Assembly (NCBI GenBank): GCA_017590115.1 | Contig: JAGGNK010011225.1 | Location: forward strand, 2,109,387 to 2,173,386 | Source of the DNA: Montifringilla adamsi | Lineage: Eukaryota; Chordata; Aves; Passeriformes; Passeridae | Reading direction: 5' to 3' | Length of the DNA: 64,000 nucleotides | Shown here: positions 37,325 to 49,575 of the stretch, in pieces | Layout of the letters: each line of letters opens with the position of its first letter | Position numbering within the stretch: position 1 is the stretch's first letter | Program-made: the position numbers and the translations under genes | The notes under the pieces: generated by a model | What the model saw: the letters and a program-made list of their open reading frames with translations, nothing else | Told to the model about the DNA's origin: nothing | The model's database searches: none

Positions 37325-37715
37325 GTTTCTACACCAATTCATGCAGCTTGGGGAACAAACAGGAGGAGCCTGAGGCTTTGGTCTGATCCCAGAGATATGA
37401 CATCATTGGCATAACTGAAACCTGGTGAGGGGATAATGGTTACTGGAGTGCCGTGTTGGATGGTTACAGATTCTTCATGAGGGATAGGCAGGGCAGAAGA
37501 GGCAGAAGGGTGGCATTGTATGTAATAGAATGGGTGGAATGTATGAAACTCAAAGTTGGCAATGGCACTGTTGAGAGCACCTGGATAAGAATGAAGGGAC
37601 AAATAATACAGATGTCATTGTTGGAGTCCAGTATAGACCTCCTAGCCAGGTCACTGCTCCTGACAAAATATTCTTTAAGGAACCAAGGCACACTTCAAAG
37701 ACAGTGGTCTTGAGA
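37325..37715 (+). pseudogene. CR1 ORF2 endonuclease remnant
   Basis: Translation on the plus strand gives GNKQEEPEALV, then after a stop SQRYDIIGITETW, the signature of the CR1 endonuclease with its catalytic Glu in ETW, then DNGYWSAVLDGYRFF and RDRQGRRGRRVALYV. Stops follow the ETW motif and interrupt the upstream part. The domain is cut off before its C-terminal catalytic residues, and sequence jumps towards the reverse transcriptase near 37,700. It belongs to the apurinic-like endonuclease family that nicks target DNA. Confidence 0.85.
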
Positions 37716-37737
37716 ATCCAGAGCAGTTCCAGATAAC

Positions 37738-38845
37738 TGGAAGATGGAAAACATTGTCCTGATTTTCAAGAAGGGCATGGAAGAGGACCCCAGAAACTAC
37801 AGGCCTGTTAGGCTCACTACAGTGACTGGTAAACTTATGGAGAAGATTATTCTGGGAGGTATGGAAAAACACCTGAAAGATAATGCAGTCTTTGGTCACA
37901 GCCAGCACAGCTTTGTGAGAGGAAAGTCCTGCTTACCAAACCTGACTTCTTTACAAGATGAGGTAACCACTTCAAGGGTAGCCAGCTGATGTAATGATTT
38001 TGGATTTCAATACTGTCTCCCACAGGATCCAACTAGACAGAATGTCCAGCTCACAGCTGGATAAACACATCATATAATGGGTGGATGACTGGCTCACAGG
38101 TCAGGACAAAGGGTTATAGTGAATGGGCTGACATCACAATGGCAACTTGTCACTAGTGGGATTCAGCAGGGTTCCATCTTTAGTCCTGTGCTTTTCAAAA
38201 ACTTGATAAATTATATGGATGTAAGACTGGAATGGATACTAAGTTTGCAGGTGATGAAAGCTGGGAGGGGCTGCTGACCCTCTTGAGGGAAGGGAGACCC
38301 TGCAGAGAGTCCTGGACAAATTAGAGGGCTGGGCAATCACTGGCCATAAGAAATTTAACAAGGAAGATTATCAGATATTGCACCTGAGATGGGACAACCC
38401 TGCACGTATGCTGGAGAGCAGCATGGCACAAAGTGACCTGGAGGTCCTGGTTGAGGGAAGGCTGACCATAAATCAGCAGTGCCCTGGCAGCCAGGAAGGC
38501 CCGGCATGTGCTGGCATGCATCAGGCACAGCATCACAGCTGGGCAAGGGAGGGGATTGTCCTGCTCTGCTTTGCACTGGGACAGCCTCACCTTAAATGCT
38601 GAGTGCAGCTTTGGGTGACACAGTATAAAAAAGGCATGAAACTATTAGAGAGTGTCCAAAGGAGGACAACAAAGATGGTGAAGAGCCTTGAGGGGAAGCT
38701 GTATGAGGAGCAGCTGAGGTCACTTGGTCTGTTCAGCTTGGAGGAGTCTGAAGGGAGATCTCATTGCAGTTACAGATTCCTCATGAGGGGAAGACGAGGG
38801 GCAGACACTGATCTCTTCTCTGTGGTGACCAGTGACAGGACCTGA
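37738..38845 (+). pseudogene. CR1 ORF2 reverse transcriptase remnant
   Basis: Conserved RT blocks appear in order on the plus strand: FKKGMEEDPRNYRPVRLTTV, GKLMEKII, QHSFVRGKSCLPNL, a shortened motif A (DFNTVSHRI, having lost part of DFxKAFDTVSH), WLTGQ, GVPQGSI-like sequence broken by a stop, motif C at 38,244-38,258 and the C-terminal VQRRTTKMVKSLEGKLYEEQ / LRSLGLFSLEE. Motif C reads FAGDE where active CR1 enzymes have FADD, so the first catalytic Asp is Gly. With the motif A deletion, frameshifts and stops this cannot be an active enzyme. Confidence 0.88.
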
Positions 38846-39479
38846 GGGAATAGCCTGAAGCTGTGTCAGGGGGGGTTTAGGTTGGATATTAGGGAAAGAT
38901 TCTTTTCCCAGTGGGTGGTTGGGCACTGGAACAGGCTCTCCTATTGGAAAATGGTCACAGAACCAGCCTGAGAGATTCAAGAAGCATTTGAGCAATGCTC
39001 ACAGTCACATGGTGTGATTTTTGGGATTGTACTGTGAAGGGCCAGGAGCTGGACTTCAATGATCCTTGTGGGCCCCTTCCCACTCAGCTTATTCCATGAT
39101 TCTTTGATTCTACAAGTTTGTGAAGTAAGCAATGTGAGGGGTTTTTTCATATTAATAAATGTTATAACAGTACATACAAGAAGGGTATAGAAAAACATGG
39201 CATTTGATATAGTGTATAATGATTGAAAATATAAAATTTTATAAAATAAGGCTTCATAAAATATAAAGTTTTCTCTTTTTCCTAGCAGCACTGAGCTTAT
39301 GGTATAAATTAATAACTGTTCCAAACTTCATCGTTTTTGCTTCAACTTTGAGTCAGGTTCTTCAGAAATGTCGCTACAAAGCATCCATGAAGTTTGAGAG
39401 TTCTGAACTATTCCAACTCCACTTAAAAACTTAATTCATAGCTTCCTTTCCTAAAACCATTTCTGATCCTATAAATTAC

Positions 39480-39790
39480 TATTTTTTTCTAATTAATGAC
39501 AGGCAATCTCCTTAAGTCTTTTGTTTTAATATGTAAATTATTCGTCAGAGGTTTCTTTCCCACTTATGCAGGATTTAAAAATCCCTTTTATGCATAATGG
39601 ACTTTTATAATCAGCTGTCACCTTAATTGAGAAATTATAATTTTAACATTAGTGTTCTTTAGGGAAAATTGTTTTGAAGTATCACTTTTGAAGAGAATAT
39701 GTTTTAGTCCTGCGTCATCTTCTGATTTATCATGGCAATTTAAAGTCTTGCATAATTGTTTTGACCTAAAATTAGAAAAAATATGTTAAT
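39480..39790. promoter_or_regulatory. Possible conserved non-coding element (weak)
   Basis: The segment combines several homeodomain-type cores (CTAATTAATG, CTTAATTGAG, TAAATTATT), a TTATGCATAAT octamer-like palindrome at about 39,589-39,598 and a few less AT-rich words (CAGCTGTCACC) in a non-repetitive context. Such composition is common in vertebrate enhancers, but AT-rich DNA yields ATTA motifs by chance, and I cannot see conservation from a single sequence. Confidence 0.2.
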
Positions 39791-39931
39791 GTTTCCATTG
39801 ACTAGACAGTATAGCAGTTCTTGCAATGTCACTATACATTCCTCTATATACATAAATCACGGTAATTCTACTTTCCACTCCCTAATCATATCTATCTGGG
39901 GGTTTAAGATTACCATTATCATTTAAAAAAT

Positions 39932-39941
39932 GCACACACAC

Positions 39942-39973
<32 letters not shown>

Positions 39974-39974
39974 G
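39932..39974. repeat. (CA)n(TA)n compound microsatellite
   Basis: Five CA units run into alternating TA units interrupted once by CATA. Confidence 0.92.
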
Positions 39975-40680
39975 TAACTTTGTACTCAGACATGAAACAC
40001 CACCATCCAGAATTGGAAAGTCTAGAATCCTCCTAGGTCTACTCACCTAAAGACTTATGGGTAAAATAAAGAGGAAAAAGTAGAGAAAGAGATATTAACA
40101 TACTACAAACACATTTCTTGACATATCTGTGTCTTAAATTCTCTCAAAGAATTGGTTCAGGATAAAGCTTTTTGTACTGTTTTATTACCAAAGAAAACAA
40201 CACTACTCATTCCCATTACAGCTTTACCTACAATCATATGTGTGTCTCATTTGCATTTTATCTGTTTTTTTATGTCCCCCTGTATCTCCTAAATATGTTG
40301 ATGGATATATTGTACACCATTAAAAATCATTGTCAACCTGTTTGTAGACACATTCTGGCTGGTCATACTCATTTCTTCCTTTTTATTTCAGCTTTTTTGC
40401 TTTGTAAGCCCTTTAAAGAAGAACAGTTAATTATTTGGAATTCAAACCTGTTTGAACTGGCGCTGAAGTACCAACATAATACTAATAACAACACCATAAT
40501 ATTCATTATGTCTTTTCTATTAAGAGAGGGCTGAACAGAACAACATGTATTTTTTTTTCTCCATAGAGAAGTTAGTTTAAAACAAGAAAATAATATTTTG
40601 GGGTGAAAAATGATCACACAAATAGAGAATTTTCAGTTGTGCTGAAGATTTTTTGTGTATACATTTATTTCTTTTGTTAG

Positions 40681-40716
40681 ATTTTTGTCCTCAGATGGAT
40701 TTTTGTCCTCAGATGG
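40681..40716. repeat. Perfect 18-bp tandem duplication
   Basis: The unit ATTTTTGTCCTCAGATGG occurs twice without mismatch or spacer. Confidence 0.9.
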
Positions 40717-41834
40717 ATTGTGTAAGAAAAACACATAAAACAATGTTAAAATATATTCAAATACTATTTAATTTTTCAGTCAGGTTTTACATGCACAATC
40801 TGTAACTGCTGGAATGTAATAGCAGTTGTTTCCCACTAAGCTCCCTAGAACACAAACCCTTGCAAAAACAATCATTCCCAAAGATGTGTTGCAACGTATT
40901 CTTTGTACAAAGGATTCTTTTTGTTGATTTTATTAGAAGATCATTTAAAAGGCAAAATCTGATGCAGCATGTTAAAGATCTGAAATTAAGTCTGCAGACA
41001 GACCCCCTGTGAAGACTGTAAATGACTTCCAGATAGCTCTGCTTAACAGCTCTGTTACCAGTGGGGTCTCAGTTAAGTTAGAATAAAACGTACCATTATT
41101 TTTGTATTGTTCAGTAAGGAAACAGAAAATAAGTTTTACTTTATACTGTATGCTTATTTTTCTAAGATAACTTACTAGAGACTGGAAAAAAATTACAACT
41201 TCAAATTGGGCCTGATTCTTCTTACTTGTTCAAGGAAGAGGCTTTTGACCTATCCCAACCTGCAGTGTACAGGCTAAACCATGAAAATGGGTCATAAGAA
41301 GGGTTATGAAGTGGTCATCTGCAGTGAGGCAACTACTGACAGATACCGGTATTCCAGGCTTTAGTGATGTTACTTCTTGATTAGCATTGTTTGGACATCT
41401 CCAGTGAAAGAATAATAACTTTAAATTATTTTTCACTTTGATTTTTCGTCATGTTCTAGCTATTTTCCTCCAATGTGCAAAAGAGAAACCCTTTTTTCCA
41501 TTCTCTGTGACTTTTTGCCATCTCATAAATTTCTTTCTTAATAAAGCTGTTGTACCAGACAGTAAAACTAGATTATAGAGCAAGGCTTATAGGGTGAACA
41601 CTTTATGTGGTCAAACCCAAACATTTTCTGGGGACAAATTTGGTCATAGATAGGACCCTCCAAGCCATCATTTATCTGCTAAAGTGGGTCCTGCCATAGA
41701 AGCAGATTGTGGTCTCCTGTTTATCCTGCATGGGCATGTATTAAAGCAGCACATTATGGCTGCTACTAAGAGTAGTGGGTTGTTTTCCTCCTGTGAAGAC
41801 TGGGGTGCAGGAAATACTCTGAGAGTAGTGCATA

Positions 41835-42843
41835 TCACAGAATCCCAGAATCATTAGAATTGGCAGGGGACCTCATCTAATGGACCTTGGAGACCATCTA
41901 ATCCAACCTCCACACCAAAGTAAGGTAAAGAAATTCCTCCTTGTGTTGAGGTAGAACTACTTGTGTTTTAGTTTATGGCCATTGCTCCTCATCCTGTCAC
42001 TGCACACCACTGAGAAGACTTGCACCATTCTCTTAACACTCACCTTCAAGATATTTATTTGCATTAATAAGACTCTTCTGTCTCTTCTCTAGACTAAAAA
42101 GGCTCAGCTCTCTTCATCTTTTCTCATGTGAGAGATGCTCCATCACCACATTTGTGACCATTCACTGGACCCTCTCTCTTTAAGTCTTTTGAGGGGCCCA
42201 AAAGTGCACACAATATTTCAAATGTGGCCTTATTCAGGCCAAGCAGAGGCAAGATCAACTCCCTCCACCCACTGACCATCTGCTTCCTGCTGCACCCCAG
42301 GATCTCACTGGCTCTCCTGGCCACAAGGGCACTGCTGACTCATGGTCAGCTTGTGACCTACCAAGACTCCCAGGTTGTTCTCTTCAGGGCTGCTCTCCAG
42401 TAGGTTAAGCCCCAGCTGTGCCAGTGCTTGGATTATTTCTCCCCAGGTGCAGGACCCTTCACTGGCCCTTGTTGAATTTCAATGGGTTTGTTTTTGCCCA
42501 ACAATTCAGCCTATCTAGGTCCTGCTGAACAGCAGCTCAGCCTTCAAGTGTATAACCCACTGCCCTGCACCATCAGCAAACGTGCTCATGTTCTATCTCT
42601 TTATCCAGGACATGGATAAACAACTTGAATAAGACTAGAGACAGTATTGAAACACCACTGACTACACATCTGCAACTGGATATTGTTTTGCTAATCATGA
42701 CACTCTGAGGTCTGCCATTCAGCCAGTTCTTGATCCACCTCACTCCCCTTTCATCTAATTGCATTTCCTGAGCTTACCTATTAGGATATTACTGGCAACA
42801 GCATCAAAAGCCTTGCTGAAGTCGAGGGAGACAATATTCTGAG
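41835..42843 (-). mobile_element. CR1 LINE, minus strand, about 1 kb
   Basis: The plus strand starts 'tcacagaatcccagaatcat', the reverse complement of a CR1 3' terminus, and continues through the untranslated region and into ORF2 (cattgctcctcatcctgtca, ctcccaggttgttctcttca, gggctgctctccagtaggtt, ttgatccacctcactcccct, aaagccttgctgaagtcgag). Minus-strand translation at 42,573-42,764 shows VRWIKNWLNGR and a decayed SGVPQGS block (SGVSILS). The copy is 5' truncated within the reverse transcriptase near motif A. Stops elsewhere make it inert. Confidence 0.95.
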
Positions 42844-45800
42844 CTCTGTAATACAGATACAGCATGAAAGGCTACAGAAAGCACAAAGACTATCCCATAA
42901 TTTCATGATAGTTTTGTTTTTTCCCTAAGGGTTTCAGTAAAATTTCCTGCTCTTTGTAGCAGTGGTTTGTGAGACAGCAGAAATCTGGCTGAGATTGAGA
43001 ACTTCAAATTGAAATGTCAAATCAGAAAAGATACCACTATGCATTAGATTAAACATTATTCCATCCCTCTCCATGGAATTTTTACTGTTTATAGCCTCTT
43101 CCTTCTCCCAAATGATGACTTCCTTTTATTTGACTTGGAGGCAGTTGATTTTTGTTCCAGTAAAGGGAGTCCAGATGCATCATTCAAGGTAAAAGTCTTC
43201 ATTAGGGAAGGAACAAGGGTTTTGTCAGGTGATGTAGAGTGGGCATCAACACATCTAAGAGCAAATTCTGGTTATGACCTGATGTTTTTAAAATTGTTCC
43301 AAACTCTGACTTAGTACATAATAACAAAATGGGTAAGACCAGTAATATAGCAAAGCATGTTCAGTATGCATGTTACATCTGCCTGCAATTCATGGGGAAC
43401 AATTCATTTAGGATGGTGACTTGGCTCAGTGGAGGATGAATTTTTCAAACATATATTTTTGTTTAACTCTTCTGATGACACATAAAAATGCAAAAATTCA
43501 TAAATATTCTGAAGCACTTTTAGATCTTCATTACACAAGTGACAGTCAACTTGCTTATAAAATGACCCTGTTAATTCTTCTAATAGCATGATGTGTAAAA
43601 GATCACAGCTTTTCACATCTACAGAGGAATGCACACTTTGTGAGACTCTGCAGCCAAGCTTTGCTTTCAAATTTTGTTATACCTATGCATATGCTAGCTT
43701 ACCTATGGTTTCCTTAGTACTTTTGATAATCCAATGCATAATTTATATTTTCACTTAGTATATCTCTTCCTTACTTCTGGCTAGAAATGAGATATTTCTC
43801 TTTCCAGAAATGCTATAGATTTCTGTGTGACCTTGAGAAAGAAATCTTTGGTTTTGGCTCATCCACTTGTGTAATAAGTGTAATAAATATTACATATATT
43901 CAGGAGAAATTCAGGAGAACTAAATTGAAAAAATATTTTCTTTTTATTTTTATTCTTATTTTAAACTAAAAAAAAAGGTTGAATTGTCAGCATTCTTTTT
44001 CCTCCTATGAACTTACAGTTCCATGAGTAACATGGCACATCTAAAACAGAAATGTGGCTATCATGAACAACAACCAGTATGAATATACATTGCTTCTATG
44101 ATAAATTCAGCTTTTAATAATGAATTCTGAAACTGACAATTTGACCCATCGCAAAGATCAGATAGCTTTGCATCTCATTCTGGATTATATCTCTCTTACA
44201 GTAGGCAATGAGGATTGCAAACTGGGAATATGGAAATAAAATGCAATACACATTTTTTTATAAGTAAAATAAATTTAAACCGTCTTAATTGCACATACAG
44301 TAGTAATGACTGCAATTTCATGTGAATGTTCCCTGCAATAAAAAAAAACATTTTTATGAAGTACACAGTGAATTATGTACATTATTGAGCATATTCCACA
44401 GTTTTGTGTTAATCTTCAGAATGACAAAAAAAATTATCAAGTCAATTATTTCTTGCAAATCATTTGTTCAGATGATTTTCAGGCTTTCTAAAGATATAAG
44501 TTCTGATATTTTGCGAGAAAATATATTTTTTCAATATATTTTTGTCTTTTAGTTTTGCATGGCATAGAAGGACTTCAAGCATATTACTTACAATCCAAGC
44601 TGTAAATAAGAATGTGGAGATAAAATTATAAATGGGTAAGAGGGCAAGTATCACTCAAACTCATCCTATATATATAAGTGAAAAGTTGTGGGGATTTTTC
44701 ATTAAATCAGGTTAATGATGGATATTGAACTGTACCTACAACCTTTAAAACTTTCTGTATTTATGCTGAAGTTACTAGGTATATATCCCTTGTTTATTCC
44801 TTTTCAGTGGTTAAATGGGCTTTCTCTTGGTCTCTAGAGTACCAACAAAGTACAGCCACACTTTCTGAAAAGAATGTAGAGATTCTTTTGTTTCTGAATT
44901 CTTGAACAAGTGGAGAACACCTAAACCTAACTTCAGGTGCAGCTGAAGCATGTCTCCAGTCCCCAGCTCTGAGATCTGGGTCCCTTCCAGAGCCAGGTAC
45001 CATCATCTCTTCCCTGAAGGAAAAACTTTGCATAAGGATAATGTGTAACAGTGTATTATCTTAATGTGGAGTGGAGGTATCTGGCTTGGGGACAGATAAG
45101 CAGACCCTTTATACCGCAAAGGACCTGCAGAATTTGAGAAGCAGAGGATAAAACTTTCACTTTGAAAAACCAGAGAAAACAATGGGGAAGAGCAAAATAT
45201 AAGGATTGCTATTGCCATCAGGATTCATAATGTATGTTATACATAATTTATACATTTTTTAGATTATCCAGTATATACCTCTACATTTGTAACATATTGG
45301 CCAGTACATAGAAACAGCAAATACCACGTTTCTTTGAAAATTTGCAGACTATTCAAATTCTTTTGGTAATTGATTGGTGTGAATCCTTATTCAATTAAAG
45401 GCAGAAGAGTACCAAGAAAAGAAGAGGACAGACAATTATACATATCACTTTATTTAAATAAAATCAGAGGACTAAAATAAAATAAAGACACTGCATTAAA
45501 AAAGACAGAGCTTGTCAGCTGACTTATTTTTTTGAGGAGTGACATTTCTGTATTGAAAGGTATTTTTATAAAACTCTGATAAGGTATATCAATAGCCGCA
45601 GAATTAACTCATCCTTGTAATGAATGTGGACAGCTTCTATATCTCTCTTTTGTTTTTATTGTTATCTAAGATATGAAAATAATTATAAAATGAGGCTCTG
45701 AAAATTCTTTATAGCTATTGCTTTCATCTCCCTTTTGTATTTAGAATGAAGCTGCCAGACAGAGTATGTTCCCTTTGTAAACCTTTTGTGTTTACTTCAT

Positions 45801-46179
45801 GGGAGTGCACAAGAGACAGATTTTAAAATTCCATAATTTACAGCCTGATTTTAATTAATGTTGCTGTAATTTAGGGCAGTCATGCAGTATTGGTAATGTG
45901 ATTATAATTATTATTCCTTTATTTATTTGCCACTGAAATGCTGACAACATATATCTCTTACTAAATGCACATGGCAAGCACGTCCCGTCCCAAAAGGCAG
46001 CTTTTCACTTGAGCTCCTACCAGCTTTACTCACCCTGCACAGCACATTTATGCAAAAGGAGTCACCTTATTGTGAAGTGATGCCTCATGGCAAGGATGCA
46101 GATGATGTTGAAAACCTGCAGCAGATGAAAAGCCTGCTTGGTGAATGAAAAATTGGAGACTCCTAACTCACACTGTTCC
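42844..46179. other. Anonymous AT-rich DNA
   Basis: No gene recognised. A minus-strand frame of 88 codons at 43,404-43,670 has a mixed, protein-like composition but no known motif. 'ctgtgtgaccttgagaaag' near 43,823 recalls the core of a MIR SINE but is too short to call. The stretch 45,820-45,960 is rich in ATTA-type motifs. Confidence 0.45.
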
Positions 46180-46780
46180 AACACTTGTTTTTGTCTGTGA
46201 GTGAGAGTGAGTAGTTTCCCTCTCCCTCAAAATGAGCTGCTCTCTACCCTTTTCATTCCATCTTTCTCTAATGCCCACAATTTCCTGACAGCTGTGCAAG
46301 CAGCCTGGGAGCCCTGTGTGGCAGTGGGCACCACACATACCGCCTCCTCTGTGTAGCAGGGAGTGGGAACAGCAACTGGCCTGGCAGGAGTGGGAGAGCA
46401 GTCCCTCTGCCTGGCTGCAGCACCAAAGTTCCCACCAGTGGGGATATTTGCAACAAAGTCAACCATTCTCTGAAGAACTTATCAATGAGGAAGCTGACAA
46501 TCAGCTGATGGCAGAGTGCAGCAACACATGGGACCTCTGCCCCTCAGTGTTTGGGGGAGCAGGGGCTTTCCCACCAGCATGTTGGTGGGTTCTGGGCTGC
46601 TGCAGGAGCATATGCTAGGCTGGAGAGGCCTTGGAAACAGGGTAAAAGGGGCAATCCATCCTCTGGAGAAGGGACTGGGGTCTGAGAGCCATACCTGCAG
46701 GCAGGCTGTGTGTGAGCAGAGGGAATACAGAGCTCTGAGTGCATCTGTTGGATCAGAGCCTGGGTGGATTACTCCTAGAA
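46180..46780. other. GC-richer patch, unassigned
   Basis: GC content is clearly higher (near or above 50% by eye) than in the flanks, with few CpG sites, so it is not a classical CpG island. Overlapping frames of 79-130 codons occupy both strands (46,227-46,466 minus; 46,316-46,618 and 46,516-46,908 plus), an effect of fewer AT-rich stops. None resembles a known protein. It may be an ancient mobile element or the exon of a non-coding RNA. Confidence 0.35.
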
Positions 46781-49488
46781 GAATACTTAAAAAGTGTGTT
46801 TACCAACATTTTGTAAGAGTCTTGTGGTCTGGTTTATGCATAGAACTGCAGAAATTGATTTTGAAACTATTGTTCACTGACTGCTTGCTAATTATGTGCT
46901 ATTCATAGATACAGAAATCAAGTTTCGATGTTGACTGGAGTCAAAGCATGTAAGCTGAACATTTTTTCCCTGAAATTCATGGCATCTCAGTGAATAACCT
47001 GTGATTTCTGTGACCACTTTATTTCTCTTCTTCACCAAGCCCTGCCTGTTTTATTGAAGTCATGCTGAAACTCTATTTGACTTTCTCTTTTTAAAATGAG
47101 TCGGAAGGTACCATCAAAAGGGTTTTTTGTGCAGCTTGCAAATACAAGTCCCTTCTGAGAAAGCATGCAGAGTTATGCAAGTGGATGTCAATTTCCACAT
47201 CTTCTAGATGTGGATAGGTAGGATATTCTGTCTAAGAAGATGGTAGCTGCATCTCCCACGAGGTGTCCTGTTCCTTTAAATGCTTTCTTTCTATTTTCCA
47301 AATGGAGCTCCACACTCCCTGAGATGATGCAAATGAGAGAAACATGGAGAAAGGAGTGTATGAGTTGAAATTTGGCAAAAGCCTTTATCATTTAAGTATC
47401 ACGTTCTTGCATGACTTGATTATATAGTCACAGAAATGTCTCATTGTCAGAGACCTGCCTAAAAAGAAGGTAAAAAAAACCAAATAATTTCTTCTTGTGG
47501 ATGAGGCAGGTACACGGCCACATGTGCAATTTTGTGTGCAACTTGGTAAAACTAGTCTGCAAGTGCATGTTGCAAGTCATTCTGCAAAACAGAACATCCA
47601 TACTTGCTCCAAATACACATTTAGCATCTAAAAATGAAACATTTTCAATTTTGTGGTGCGGAAACTTTTCACTAGCTGTCTTTCCAATTGTACTTCTAGA
47701 ATAACATTGCTTCTGGGTCAATCTTTTTCACTTAAAGCACAGTCCATAATATGTATGCATATGCTACAGTTCTCAGATACCCAGACCTTGACAAACACAT
47801 TTTCTTCCTAAAACTGTAGATTTTTCAGTGAGGCCTATGTCTGTGATAAATTTCAGCTGCCAGACCATGGCAACTCCAGGAAATCATGCATAGCTTTAAA
47901 TATTGAGACGTTTCTGTTACTTATCCTTTCCTATAATGACTCATATATGCTGAAATTCCCAAAGAAAAAAAAAAAAAGTAGAAAATATCAGTCACATTGT
48001 CTGAAGTCCTCCATGAGGTTAAAACTATCTGAGGCAGGTTTTAATGACAAGTTTTGTCAATACTGCTACGGCACTTAAGAAAAACCCATGGAATATATAC
48101 ATCTAGTACATAAGCCCTATGTTTTTCCAGGGATAATTTATCTCTATTTCTCAGAGTACTTCTACATTAGCAAAAGATTGGTCTTGTTAATGTGATCTAC
48201 AACTGAGAATGTTACATGACACTTTATCACCAATGATGTATTAACTGGAGACTATACCCTGAAAATAATGAACACAGGAGTATAACTCCACTACCATGTC
48301 ACTCTAGAAACTATTTTCCTTTTCTCTGCAAGAATTTAGTGGCTTGTGAATTTAATTGCTAAGCACTGCTTAGGCCTACATTTTATTTAACCTTTCTCAC
48401 ATGTTTACCTTCATTGACTTCTTGCTGTGCTTTAATACCAAGAGAAACTATTTAATCCACTCAAATATTTCCATTAGATTCTCTTTCTAAGTGGCACTAT
48501 GGACAATTACACCTCCTAGCAAGGCAGGTACTCATTGTTAGAACAATGTCTGTTGTCACTAGAGCACAAAATAGTCTGTGTGGCTCATGAATTGAGGCAG
48601 ATTCAAAAAGATTTTTAATCGCATTGTAGTTCTTTAATGTTCATATATTAAATTTTTTGTCCATTACCTAAGATCTGAGATAAATCCATTTCAATAAACT
48701 CACTGATACACTGAATAAGCTTAGAGTCAAATCTCATTTCTCTCTCTTTCTTTTCTTGTTTGGATTTCTGATAGGGTTTTTTGTGTTATTATGTTTTCTT
48801 TTGCAAGGTCCTTTATACATTTTCTGAGTGCTGTCACTTAATAGAACAATCTTTAATTTGCAAAGCATATCTAACATTTTTTCTAGTGGTTTGCTCTTCT
48901 TCTCCCTTGGACCTCTTCAGCATGAAAGAGTTCAGTGGAGAGAAGTCTCTAGATGCCTAGTGATGATACAGCTGTTTTGTGATCTTAGACAAAATTTTCT
49001 CCTGCTCAATTGCCATATTACAGACATCTCACACTGAGAAAATTAATACTTATGATGAGAAATAATATGATTCTTTGTATCCAGATGTACTTCATGAAGG
49101 GAAGTTATTAATTACTAAAAAAATTGTGACTTCAGTTTCACCCCAAGGGTCTACTTCTTAGGCCATCAAAGAAAAATTATGTTTCCTAATACTAGTGACA
49201 TAAGGATGTCTGATCCTTTTCATTTCTAGAGGTTTTAAATGTTATTTTAGCAGCTTTGAATACATCGGGTTTTTCTTTTCCCTTTTGAATTGGGCAGGTC
49301 ATTCTGGCTCGCTAGAAAATTAGATTGCAATGTCATAACAATATCTTTCCCAGGTTCTTTTCTGTTTTGTTTTGGTTTGGGGATGGTGTATGTGCGTGCT
49401 TTATCTTTTTTTTTTAATGCTGAATTACAGAAACTTCATATTTTCTTACTTCTGAAAATACAGCACTGCCATTTTCAGTGCTGTAATT

Positions 49489-49575
49489 ATTATATTATTT
49501 TAATATAATACATATTATTTTAATATAATACATATTTTAATATAATACATATTAAAAATACATATTATTTTAAAA
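49489..49575. repeat. AT-rich tandem repeat, about 20-bp unit
   Basis: The unit CATATTATTTTAATATAATA and shortened versions of it occur about four times in a row, with degenerate A/T-only edges. Confidence 0.85.

Larger units (their letters stand above)
36680..39112 (+). mobile_element. Longest CR1 LINE copy in the window (about 2.4 kb)
   Basis: A plus-strand CR1 running from within ORF1, through the ORF1-ORF2 junction, endonuclease, reverse transcriptase and ORF2 C-terminus, to a 3' end at 'ttccatgattctttgattct'. Full-length CR1 is about 4.5 kb, so the 5' end of ORF1 and several internal blocks, especially between endonuclease and reverse transcriptase, are missing. Frameshifts and stops are scattered through it. 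It has the highest coding content of any element here but cannot mobilise itself. Its local open frames (37,339-39,000 on both strands) are all parts or shadows of this element. Confidence 0.95.
39113..41834. other. Anonymous AT-rich DNA with microsatellite
   Basis: No gene recognised. The segment 39,480-39,790 has a different texture from simple AT-rich DNA (see the regulatory candidate). A CA/TA microsatellite lies at 39,932-39,974 and a perfect 18-bp duplication at 40,681-40,716. The 120-codon plus frame at 40,172-40,534 is hydrophobic and unassigned, probably accidental. Confidence 0.45.

Noticed and set aside
40172..40534. 120-codon plus-strand hydrophobic frame
   Set aside because: It has no recognisable family, and the opposite strand is also open over part of it; expected by chance in 64 kb.
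43404..43670. 88-codon minus-strand frame, plausible composition
   Set aside because: No known motif; the splice-like CTGTAG within it does not define an exon.
43820..43850. MIR SINE core
   Set aside because: Only about 19 bases match the remembered MIR core; not enough to annotate.
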